A stretch of 62,067 nt of DNA, from positions 26,654 through 88,720 of the forward strand of contig NZ_JAAHGO010000036.1 of assembly GCF_010672455.1 (NCBI RefSeq), given 5' to 3'. Below, piece after piece: positions 1 through 7,806 of the stretch (positions are counted from its first letter, which is position 1; every line of letters starts with the position of its first letter). Position numbers and translations under genes: made by a program. The DNA comes from Okeania sp. SIO2C9 (GTDB taxonomy: Bacteria; Cyanobacteriota; Cyanobacteriia; Cyanobacteriales; Microcoleaceae). The notes under the pieces are model-generated. The model ran no database searches. It saw nothing but the letters and a program-made list of their open reading frames with translations, and was not told where the DNA came from.

Positions 1-131
1 CAGAAGTTGGAGCTGCTTTAGGATTACTTTGTACATCCCGTTATGTATTACCAGCAATTGCAGGTTTGCCATTTTTCGGACAATATTTAATTGCTATGGA
101 AAAAATGCAGAATATTAGAAAATCTCAGTAA
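1..131 (+). CDS. C-terminal end of an unidentified protein (partial)
   Basis: Only the last 42 codons are in the window, in the frame starting at base 3, ending in TAA at 129-131. The translated tail is hydrophobic with small residues (it contains RYVLPAIAGLPFFGQYLIAM) followed by a polar end, so it may be the last membrane segment or an amphipathic tail. I do not recognise the family. Reading the frame as coding rests on it being open to the window edge and on the ordinary residue composition. Confidence 0.5.
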   Translation, partial: EVGAALGLLCTSRYVLPAIAGLPFFGQYLIAMEKMQNIRKSQ

Positions 132-205
132 GCATTCAGCCGTTAGCTATCAGCTATCAGCAATCAGCCATTGCTTTTTTTAGTTCTAGATAAAAGCTTG
201 ACTAA

Positions 206-447
206 TACCTATTTGATAAATGTTTGCTACATTTTATTGAGCGGGGGACCCACCCCTAACCCCTCCCAGGAGGGGAAGTAGGGGAGTGGGTAGGGACGTT
301 ACATACAACGTCCGTACAGGGAGAGGTAAAAATAAGAATAATTAATAATAACTGGCTAATAATTATCAAAAAAATATTCAGTCTGTGTTAATTACTTAAT
401 AATTGAAGTGTCACTTAAAACATAGCATTCTTTTTTCACGCTTGGTA
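206..447. mobile_element. MITE-like element, family A (TACC...GGTA ends)
   Basis: Left end TACCTATTTGATAAATG and right end CATTCTTTTTTCACGCTTGGTA are imperfect inverted copies of one another. The element is flanked by the 3-bp direct duplication TAA (203-205 and 448-450). It carries the internal palindromic block around acgttacatacaacgt, which is also present in the copy at 16915. No ORF inside. Non-autonomous status is inferred. Confidence 0.7.
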
Positions 448-453
448 TAATAG

Positions 454-1030
454 TTTCAAATTTTAAATGTTAAAGCGCTTCCCGTTTTTATGAGGTACAC
501 CAGTCGGGGGCAAGATGCCCGCACTACAATGATTTTACTATTCAAGCTTATACCTCTTTTGCCCGAAATATGCTGTAAATAATTTCGGTAAATTACTGTA
601 AAATTAAAGTTCTGTAGCTCTATAAAATCTTACTTTTAACTTTTAACTTTTAACTTTTGAATTGACTATGTCACAAATAATTTTCAACTTTAAATGTTAA
701 AGCGCTTCCCGTTTTTATGAGGTACACCAGTCGGGGGCAAGATGCCCGCACTACAATAATTTTACTATTCAAGCTTGTACCTCTTTTGCCCGAAATATGC
801 TGTAAATAATTTCGGTAAATTACTGTAAAATTAAAGTTCTGTAGCTCTATAAAATCTTACTTTTAACTTTTAACTTTTGAATTGACTATGTCACAAATAA
901 TTTTCAACTTTAAATGTTCAATAATTTCGGTAGATTACTGTAAAATTAAAGTTTTGTAGCTCTATAAAATCTTACTTTTAACTTTTAACTTTTGAATTTT
1001 GACTTCACATACTTTTGACTTTTGAATTAA
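454..1030. repeat. Tandem repeat, about 2.6 units of 220-227 bp
   Basis: Units begin at 454, 681 and 901 with TTTCAAnTTTAAATGTT. The first two contain the small hairpin GGGCAAGATGCCC and all end in heptamer runs of the type ACTTTTA. The third unit lacks the middle and runs directly into the start of the next gene, whose ATG follows at 1032. No other gene is seen between 132 and 1031. Confidence 0.85.
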
Positions 1031-1031
1031 C

Positions 1032-2564
1032 ATGGAAATTATTAGAAATAAAAAGTTTGGTTTACCAGATTTTAAGTTTTTCCTTGACAATCAAATACTG
1101 TCATATTTAATTATTGCTTTTGGGGTGGCTGTAAGGTTAGTTCAATATTTATCTAATCGTTCTCTTTGGGCAGATGAAGCGGTTTTAGCTTTGAATATTG
1201 TCAATCGTTCTTATTTGGAATTACTCCAACCTTTGGATTATGACCAAGGTGCCCCAATTGGTTTTTTGATGGTAGAAAAATTGGCAGTTCAGATATTAGG
1301 GAATAATGAGTATGCTCTACGTTTATTTCCTTTTATTTGTGGCGTAGGTTCATTATTTGTATTTTATAAATTAGCCAAAAAATGGATTCCTAAATCTGCT
1401 ATTCCTATCGGTTTAATTTTGTTTGCCAGTTTGGAATATTTAGTCTACTATTCCGCAGAAGTAAAACAATATTCTAGTGATGTAGCGATCGCCCTCCTTT
1501 TATATCTATTATTACTACCTTTGGTTAAGGCAAAATTGAACTTTGGTCAAATGATTAGATTTGGTCTGCTCGGAGCGATCGCTATTTGGTTTTCTCATCC
1601 TTCTATCTTTATTTTGGCGAGTATTGGGGGGAGTGCTTTACTAATTAATTTTTGGCAGAAGGACCTGAGTAAAGTCAAAAATTTATTACTCATTTATTCA
1701 GCTTGGGTTTTCAGTTTTGTCATCTTTTATTTTGTGTCTTTGAGAAATTTAACTGGCAACGAAACTCTCACAACTTCTTGGGGCGATGGTTTTCCTAGTT
1801 CGACCTTTGATATTATTTGGATGTTTGATGCTTTTGGCAAATTTTTCTATAAACCTTTGGGCTTTACTAAATGGATGGATGGATTAGCTATTATCCTTTT
1901 TTTAATAGGTTGTATTTCTTATTGGTTGAGCAGAAAAGAAATTTTATTGCTATTACTTTCTCCATTATTTGTAACTTTTCTGGCATCCTTTTTACACCAA
2001 TACCCATTTCGGAGTCGTCTAGTTTTATTTCTCACACCATTCGTAATTTTTCTCATCGCAGCAGGTGGAGGTTATATTCTGAGTAAACCGAAATTTCGAC
2101 CGATAAAAATTATTGGGATTTTCTTGGTTATTTTATTGTTATATAAACCCTTATCAAAAGCTATTGATTTGATAGAAGACCCCATAACTTATTCAGAAAT
2201 TAAACCTGTGCTGAATTATATTCAAAAAAATCAACAACCAGGGGATATTTTGTATGTTTATCAACGAGGAATATATCAGTTTCAGTATTATGCAGAAAAA
2301 TATGGTTATCAAGAGGGAGATTATATTATTGGTGTGGATGACTTAGATAAATATGATGGTCAAGAATTATCAATTGCTGAAATGACAAGATATGAAAAAG
2401 ACTTAGATAAACTGCGGGGAAATAAGAGAGTTTGGTTATTATTTTCTCATACTCATATTCCCGCAGAAAGGAGATTTTTGAATTATTATTTGAATGAAAT
2501 TGGTCTCAGAATAGATACTTTTGAAAAGCCTGGGTCTTATGTATATTTATATGATTTGAGTTGA
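1032..2564 (+). CDS. GT39/PMT-like membrane glycosyltransferase
   Basis: This 510-residue polytopic membrane protein resembles GT-C fold glycosyltransferases of family 39 (ArnT/PMT-like), which move a sugar from a polyprenyl-phosphate donor on the outer face of the cytoplasmic membrane. A first membrane segment (about 23-40) is followed by an extracytoplasmic loop with SLWADEAV. D48-E49 sits where the family has its catalytic acidic pair. About ten further hydrophobic segments run to about residue 385. A soluble tail of about 125 residues follows, with an aromatic-rich ending. ATG lies directly after a heptamer repeat and no clear Shine-Dalgarno is seen. The gene stands alone, next to other GT-C-like genes in the first 25 kb. 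The acceptor cannot be told from sequence. Confidence 0.75.
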   Translation: MEIIRNKKFGLPDFKFFLDNQILSYLIIAFGVAVRLVQYLSNRSLWADEAVLALNIVNRSYLELLQPLDYDQGAPIGFLMVEKLAVQILGNNEYALRLFPFICGVGSLFVFYKLAKKWIPKSAIPIGLILFASLEYLVYYSAEVKQYSSDVAIALLLYLLLLPLVKAKLNFGQMIRFGLLGAIAIWFSHPSIFILASIGGSALLINFWQKDLSKVKNLLLIYSAWVFSFVIFYFVSLRNLTGNETLTTSWGDGFPSSTFDIIWMFDAFGKFFYKPLGFTKWMDGLAIILFLIGCISYWLSRKEILLLLLSPLFVTFLASFLHQYPFRSRLVLFLTPFVIFLIAAGGGYILSKPKFRPIKIIGIFLVILLLYKPLSKAIDLIEDPITYSEIKPVLNYIQKNQQPGDILYVYQRGIYQFQYYAEKYGYQEGDYIIGVDDLDKYDGQELSIAEMTRYEKDLDKLRGNKRVWLLFSHTHIPAERRFLNYYLNEIGLRIDTFEKPGSYVYLYDLS

Positions 2565-2578
2565 GGTCTGGCCTAAAT

Positions 2579-2843
2579 AGGGTTTGCGTATGGAAAGTCT
2601 TTTTGCTGGGGTAGGAGACAGCTATACTGGAGACAGGAGACAGGAGAAATAGGAATTACAGGAGAAATAGGAATTACAGGGGATGTAGTTGGAAGAATTA
2701 TCCCTTAATTTTTCTGCTCTTAGTTTGCTTTTTATGCTAACTTTTTGAGGTTTTTAGACTAAAGTAAGCACACTTTTTGGGAATCAAAAAATGCTCAAAA
2801 CTTTTTTACTTGTCAATGGTTTGAGAATTAATCAGCAAGCCCT
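2579..2843. mobile_element. MITE-like element, family B (AGGGyTTGC ends)
   Basis: Left end AGGGTTTGCG and right end AATCAGCAAGCCCT form inverted ends. Both flanks carry AAAT (2575-2578, 2844-2847). This fits a 4-bp target duplication, or alternatively a TA duplication around GGG...CCC ends. The body is related, in the opposite orientation, to the copies at 36176 and 46236. No ORF. Confidence 0.65.
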
Positions 2844-2985
2844 AAATAGGTTGTGATATTTTGTTTTTTCGCAAATCATTTCTACAGCCTGAAGGTTATA
2901 GCTGCCGCTAGGCTCCGCCAACGCGTTTATATGGGAAGTAAAGCGGAAGGTCGTTCTATCACTCAGAAACGATACAATTTTTTTT

Positions 2986-3430
2986 GTTGAATAAAAAGTC
3001 ATGCCTATAGGCGAGTTACCCCAGTTAATACTTACGATATCACAAAAATTGTGAGGATGCAACCGAAAATCCTTTTACCCGCGAGGAGCTTAATCAAATG
3101 AATATATTTTTAGTTCTGGAATGAAGAAGGATTAATGGCAAGATTTAATGAGGTAAAAGCCAGCATTTTTATCAGGAGGGCTGCACAAGATGAACATCTT
3201 TCTGATATTGCTCTTGGAAAAAATTCCTGAATATGAGCGATCGCCCTGTTAGTAGGGAAAATAAGTTGAATAAAAAGTCATGCCTATAGGCGAGTTAGCC
3301 CAGTTAATACTTACGATATCACAAAAATTGTGAGGATGCAACCGAAAATCCTTTTACCCGCTAGGATCTTAATAAAATGAAGATGTTTTTAGTTCTGGAA
3401 TGAAGAAGGATTAATGGCAAGATTTGATGA
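2986..3430. repeat. Two direct copies of a 165-bp unit
   Basis: Bases 2986-3151 and 3265-3430 are nearly identical and both start with GTTGAATAAAAAGTCATG. The reverse complement of that 18-mer also closes each unit of the repeat at 24791-26010, so the two sets share an end. Each copy holds short broken reading frames (for example a stretch reading CEDATENPFTREELNQM after a frame change), which could be remains of a small gene. Nothing intact is present. Confidence 0.75.
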
Positions 3431-3546
3431 TAGGAAAAATCTCACCTCTTTTCTGGAGATATCTAATACTATCAATTCATAAATTCTACTTTTTCAAAGC
3501 TTTTTAAGGTCAATCCATTTTTCCTATTATAGCAATTCCAATAAGT

Positions 3547-3650
3547 AGGGTTTGCTGATTAAATATCAAAGAATTGACAGATAAAGTTTTGAGAAATTTT
3601 AGGTCTTTAATTTGTCAGAAAAGCTTCAGAGAAAGTTTTGTTTTTTCATT
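3547..3650. mobile_element. Family B MITE-like element, right end missing
   Basis: The left end AGGGTTTGCTGATTAAATA matches family B. The sequence then diverges before any CCCT end is reached, just downstream of the HAD gene, which is on the opposite strand and ends at 3657. Read as a truncated copy. Confidence 0.45.
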
Positions 3651-3656
3651 AGCTTT

Positions 3657-4352
3657 TTAACTATTCTCTAAACCTATTTTATTGGTAAAAACATCTGGTG
3701 TTGGTAAAGAGGGTATAGCCCACCAAGGATTATCTTGTTGTAACTCCTCCAATTTATACGAACCAGTCGCAACAGCAATAGACCTAGCGCCAATAGCTTG
3801 ACAACAGCTTATATCTTTGGGCGTATCTCCTATCACATAAACTTTTTCCAAGTTAATTTCTCCGACTAATTCTTGGGCACTGGTTAACGCTTGACGAGCG
3901 ATCGCTTTTCTATCTGCTACTGTATCTGAAAATCCGCCCTGAGTAAAATTAAAATAATTATCTAAACCATAATGAGTAAGTTTTGCTTTTGCTCCTACAG
4001 AGGTATTTCCTGTTAGTAATAGAGAAATTACATCGTTACGGTTGGGGTGTAAATGAGAGAGAATTTCTTTGACTCCCTGTAATATTGCCCCTTGTTTTCT
4101 AGTAAGACTTTGAGGTAGGTATTCACTATAAACTTGTAATAATTGGTCTATTTTGCCATCATTGGGAGTAATACCCCCTAATTCTAAAATTTGAGCTGCT
4201 AGTGAGCGATCTGTTGCTCCTGCTGTGTTGAGCTGTGATAAATCTATCTCTTTGCCAATTATTTCTCTAGCAGCATCTTCTAGGGCAAAAATACCTGCTC
4301 TACCAGTGGTTAATAATGTTCCATCAATATCCCAAAATAGTATTGTAGTCAT
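3657..4352 (-). CDS. HAD-superfamily hydrolase (phosphoglycolate phosphatase-like)
   Basis: A 231-residue cytoplasmic haloacid-dehalogenase-type phosphatase. Motif I is FWDIDGTLL (nucleophile Asp8, acid Asp10). An alpha-helical C1 cap follows (about residues 16-85). Motif II is LLLTGNTS (near 112-119). A conserved Lys falls in the segment VGAKAKLTHYGL. Motif IV is VIGDTPKDISC (near 172-182), whose acidic pair binds Mg2+. The length and cap are typical of the Gph/PGPase group, but the substrate cannot be read from sequence. ATG start (complement of 4350-4352) with no strong Shine-Dalgarno. It is followed on the same strand by nothing, and preceded 197 bases away by the EamA transporter gene, so co-transcription is possible but unproven. 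Confidence 0.85.
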   Translation of the reverse strand: MTTILFWDIDGTLLTTGRAGIFALEDAAREIIGKEIDLSQLNTAGATDRSLAAQILELGGITPNDGKIDQLLQVYSEYLPQSLTRKQGAILQGVKEILSHLHPNRNDVISLLLTGNTSVGAKAKLTHYGLDNYFNFTQGGFSDTVADRKAIARQALTSAQELVGEINLEKVYVIGDTPKDISCCQAIGARSIAVATGSYKLEELQQDNPWWAIPSLPTPDVFTNKIGLENS

Positions 4353-4548
4353 TTTGATTTGGAGTAACTGGTTAATTGTTTAGAAATTAATAAATATTTC
4401 GTACTTTTAACTATTATTTTATGCTCAAAGTATTTCCTTTCTCACCCATTTACGAATATTCTATCTTTTCTTACTTTTAAACTTTTGATTTTTGCCTACG
4501 GAAAGTGCTGTATTACTCATTATTTGAACTATTCAACTGCACATAATA

Positions 4549-5502
4549 TTACTCCTGCTTAACAACTACTCGATGTTCTTGACTCAACAAAAAAATACCC
4601 ACAGTAACAACAACAATACCCAAAATTTGCCAACTATTAATAGCTTCTTGAATTGTTAACCATGCTAAAATTGCTGTAAAACTGGGATTAATTGCCCCAA
4701 TAGTTGCTGCAGTAGTAGCACCTATTAACTTAATTCCATAATTAAACATTAAATGACCACTCAAAGTGACGATCGCCGACAGGAAACCACCAACCCACAT
4801 AGGAATCCAGTTAAGGTCAGCATTGTCTCCCTGCCAAATAAATAAACTAAGAGTAGATAACCCTAAAGCAGTAGCAAAACTAATCCAAGTAAAAGGAACT
4901 GGGTCTATAGTTTCAAAACTTTTTTGTGCATTTACAGTGTAGAGAGCATAAGCAAGTCCGGCAGCAATGCCACAAATTACTCCAATTCTGTTGTAACTAT
5001 CGGATGTTGTCTGAGTATAAGGAATAGTCAAAAAAGTTCCAACTAACACAATAACTATTATCATCCAGCGAAACTTTGTAGGGGGAATACCCAAAAATGC
5101 CCAAGAAAATAGGGAAGTGAATATTGGGTAAGTAAAAAACAGAGTTAAAGCAATTCCAGTTTCGATTAAACCGATAGATATATAAAGTAGTGCTAAGTAT
5201 AGAAACATTAATACTCCACCAAGGAGCGATCGCCTCAATATAGGACGCGCTTCATTATTTCCTAATACTCGAATATCTTGCCAGGTCAGCGGGTAAAGTT
5301 TTGTCGCGAAGGATGCCATTAATGGAACTACTAATACCATCCGCATAAACATTAGTAGAAAAGAATTTTGTAGGGTAGGAATAACAAATCCTCCTGTCTG
5401 AAAAATTCCCAAAATTGTCTGTTCATTGAAGAGAATTCTGACAATTACATTTTGGAAACAAAAACAGAATGATGCGAGTAAAACAATGATAAAACCAAAC
5501 AT
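4549..5502 (-). CDS. EamA/DMT-family transporter
   Basis: A protein of about 317 residues in the drug/metabolite transporter superfamily, with ten hydrophobic segments arranged as two five-helix EamA repeats (about 1-150 and 165-310). Diagnostic features are the Gly/Ala-rich packing helices (ICGIAAGLAYALYTVNAQ) and the end of the second repeat (AATIGAINPSFTAILAWL, then GIVVVTVGIFLLS). It would move small metabolites or drugs across the inner membrane, substrate unknown. I place the start at the ATG ending at 5502. The frame is open for four more codons to a TTG, but the ATG gives a normal first membrane helix. Confidence 0.85.
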   Translation of the reverse strand: MFGFIIVLLASFCFCFQNVIVRILFNEQTILGIFQTGGFVIPTLQNSFLLMFMRMVLVVPLMASFATKLYPLTWQDIRVLGNNEARPILRRSLLGGVLMFLYLALLYISIGLIETGIALTLFFTYPIFTSLFSWAFLGIPPTKFRWMIIVIVLVGTFLTIPYTQTTSDSYNRIGVICGIAAGLAYALYTVNAQKSFETIDPVPFTWISFATALGLSTLSLFIWQGDNADLNWIPMWVGGFLSAIVTLSGHLMFNYGIKLIGATTAATIGAINPSFTAILAWLTIQEAINSWQILGIVVVTVGIFLLSQEHRVVVKQE

Positions 5503-5614
5503 AAATAATACCAATTCCCAATGCTATTGTTCTTTCATTATTCCGCAATTCATAATCTAAATTTTCTCAAAGGTAGAGTTAAAATTTAAAAATTTTTGCT
5601 TACGTTGTATTTTA

Positions 5615-6037
5615 GAGGATATCTGAAAAGTTTTTTGATACTGAATTTTGCCCCCCTAGCCCCCCAACTTTGGGGGGAACAAGAGTCAATTTGCTTCTAA
5701 CCTACATTCCGCACGAGAAAACGTAGCATAAAAATATTAAGTCAAAAGTCATGCATTCAAAAGTCATGCATTAAGAATTTAAGAAGTAAGAAGTAAGAAG
5801 AAAATTTATAGTGGTCAATAAGAGTTAATAATTCAGTAAGTATTTATGCTTAATATTTAACTGAAAATTTGACTTTTGAGAAGTAATTTGTAAAGTATAA
5901 ATATTTACCAATAATATAAATTGTATACTACTTTTAATGTTACAAATTGACGTGCGGAATGTGGGTTCTAAAAGTCCCCCAATTTTGGGGGATTTAGGGG
6001 GCTTAGATGTAGCATAAGGGACTTCTCAGACAACCTC
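5615..6037. mobile_element. Long imperfect inverted-repeat element (about 423 bp)
   Basis: About 100 bases at the left (5615-5718) pair imperfectly with the last 90 or so (5949-6037). Outer ends are GAGGATATCTGAAAAGT and ACTTCTCAGACAACCTC. Inner blocks are CCTACATTCCGCACG and CGTGCGGAATGTGGG. Each arm also carries its own C-run/G-run hairpin (AGCCCCCCAACTTTGGGGGG; GTCCCCCAATTTTGGGGGA). The roughly 230-bp centre has heptamer repeats and no ORF. It lies between the EamA and oxidoreductase genes and looks like a foldback or MITE-type insertion. No target duplication was identified. Confidence 0.6.
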
Positions 6038-6142
6038 TTATCGTCAAGAGATATGTGTCCTGTTTCGTCAAGTACATAATACTGCAGAAAGTATCATTTA
6101 ATTTAAAACCTCCATTTTTTTACTATTTACTTTCATTTTTTT

Positions 6143-7288
6143 CTAATTCCATAAATTCATAATTTCTACTATTTGAATAGCTGTTCTTGCGGAACAAGGA
6201 TTCTTTTTTTTTCCCTGAAAATATTCTACGGCATTCTTCATTGATATACCCATTGTATCATCAGCTATAGAGGAAATAATTTTTTGTACAATGCCATCCT
6301 GGCAAATTACAACTCTTCCTTCACCTCTATTTTTACCAATAATTGGCTCATAAAATCCAGCTACAGTTATCCCCTGGTTATGATCTTCTACAGCTAATAC
6401 ACGATACCGAATATTTTCTTCTTCAGGAGGTTTATAAAAGTATTTTAGAGAGTATCCTGGATAAAAATATTTGATATTTCCTGTCATAGAAGTATATAAA
6501 ACAATTTCTGCACCGTTAACTGCCGTATAATGTTTTTCTACCATTCCTTGTTTAGGCAAAAAGTAATTTTTATCGTTAATATTTAGTTCTATATCTTGAT
6601 AAAATATCTTGCCTACTTTTTGAGGAAAATATTCTTTTCCCAAAGCCATAACATTTGCAACTATATGTGAACCTTCATAGCCAAAAGCATAAAGTTTATC
6701 ATCTACAAATCGACCATTAATAAAATCATTTATTCTATTTTTAGTCATTTCTGAAACAACCCTATGGGGGGTAATTTTCAGAGATGTAATTAGTTCTTTA
6801 ACCTTCTGAGTTACTAATGATGCTATATAGTTTTCATTAACAACAAGCTTTCCTTTAAATTCCTGCAATAACTCACACAAGATTTGAATATCTTCATAAT
6901 TGCAGATAGGTTTTTCTACAAGAATATTAGCCTCATTATCAATTTTTATAATATTTCTAATAACTTCAAAATGAGTATCAGTAGGAGAACAAATATCCCA
7001 GAAAAGGGGACGTGTTTCTGCTGCTTGTTCTAAGGATGAAAATATATTTATTCCTCTGTTGAGTGCCTCTTGTTGTTTAGCCGAATTTGGATCGATAATT
7101 CCTAGAGTATGAATTCCAATATTGCTTAATTTTTTTTCATGCCATGAAGCTACATTTCCATTTCCTACACGCACACATCCAAATAAATCTGACTTTCTAT
7201 CTAAAAGATGAGAAAATTGATGAGTCCTAGTTAATATTTGCATATTTTTCAAAGCTTTTAAAGCTCGATATATTTTTCCCAGGGTCAT
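6143..7288 (-). CDS. Gfo/Idh/MocA-family oxidoreductase
   Basis: A 381-residue NAD(P)-dependent oxidoreductase-like protein of the Gfo/Idh/MocA family. A Rossmann half near residues 35-150 carries a dinucleotide loop CVRVGNGNVASWH and the family hallmark EKP in ILVEKPIC. The C-terminal alpha/beta half ends in SMKNAVEYFQG and AIQIVEIMNLW, as usual in the family. The family acts on sugar or cyclitol substrates; this substrate is unknown. The reported ATG (7286-7288) lies at the inner edge of a MITE-like end (7288-7405), so the first 15 residues may come from the insertion. A second Met at residue 16 (MQILTRTHQF) is a plausible ancestral start. Confidence 0.75.
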   Translation of the reverse strand: MTLGKIYRALKALKNMQILTRTHQFSHLLDRKSDLFGCVRVGNGNVASWHEKKLSNIGIHTLGIIDPNSAKQQEALNRGINIFSSLEQAAETRPLFWDICSPTDTHFEVIRNIIKIDNEANILVEKPICNYEDIQILCELLQEFKGKLVVNENYIASLVTQKVKELITSLKITPHRVVSEMTKNRINDFINGRFVDDKLYAFGYEGSHIVANVMALGKEYFPQKVGKIFYQDIELNINDKNYFLPKQGMVEKHYTAVNGAEIVLYTSMTGNIKYFYPGYSLKYFYKPPEEENIRYRVLAVEDHNQGITVAGFYEPIIGKNRGEGRVVICQDGIVQKIISSIADDTMGISMKNAVEYFQGKKKNPCSARTAIQIVEIMNLWN

Positions 7289-7405
7289 TTCATTCTAGAT
7301 TTTGGCAATGAGTTTATTGATTTTCAGACGGCGAAATATAAATTTCCTAAAACTTGAAATAACGTGGTTTAGTCAATACATAAAATGGCATAGTTTAGAA
7401 TGAAA
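7288..7405. mobile_element. MITE-like element, family C (TTTCATTCTA ends)
   Basis: Perfect 10-bp inverted ends TTTCATTCTA (7288-7297) and TAGAATGAAA (7396-7405). The body of about 100 bp is similar, in inverted orientation, to 43193-43298 upstream of ptxA. Relative to the neighbouring gene both copies have the same orientation. Target duplication is unclear (at most the dinucleotide CA). Confidence 0.65.
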
Positions 7406-7806
7406 CAACCCTGTATTTTTCCTGTTAGTTATTTACGTTTTTAGGTTTGTGGGCGATCGGTATCTATCGCTTAATTTTTAAGAGAAATAATTTTGATTTT
7501 TGTCTACATAGATACTTTTTAAAAGCTTGGGTATAATGAAATCTAAATTTAGTCAAAGATAAAATGCTTTTCTGTTATTAGATAAGCAATTAAGTAGAGC
7601 AAACTAAAAAAAAGACGTTGCATTTTTAATCAAAAAAAAACCTAAAGGCAATCAATATAAACTTTTGAGCTAATTTACAATTTGATACATAGCCCCCAAA
7701 ATTTACCATGTTCTACTTACCATAAATCAATATAACATAGTAAAAATACAGTTGAGGCAGGCTGTCAGCAAGGCACGCGTTGAATCTACACCGTTACTAC
7801 AAAATC
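7406..7806. other. Intergenic stretch, no gene seen
   Basis: AT-rich spacer between divergently transcribed genes (oxidoreductase on the minus strand, membrane protein on the plus strand). It must hold both promoters, but I cannot point to convincing -35/-10 pairs. One HIP1-like GGCGATCGG occurs near 7452. Confidence 0.4.

Noticed and set aside
3135-3230. 31-codon ORF with an upstream GAAGGA (MARFNEVKASIFIRRAAQDE...)
   Set aside because: It starts inside the duplicated 165-bp unit and is not preserved in the second copy, so coding is not supported.
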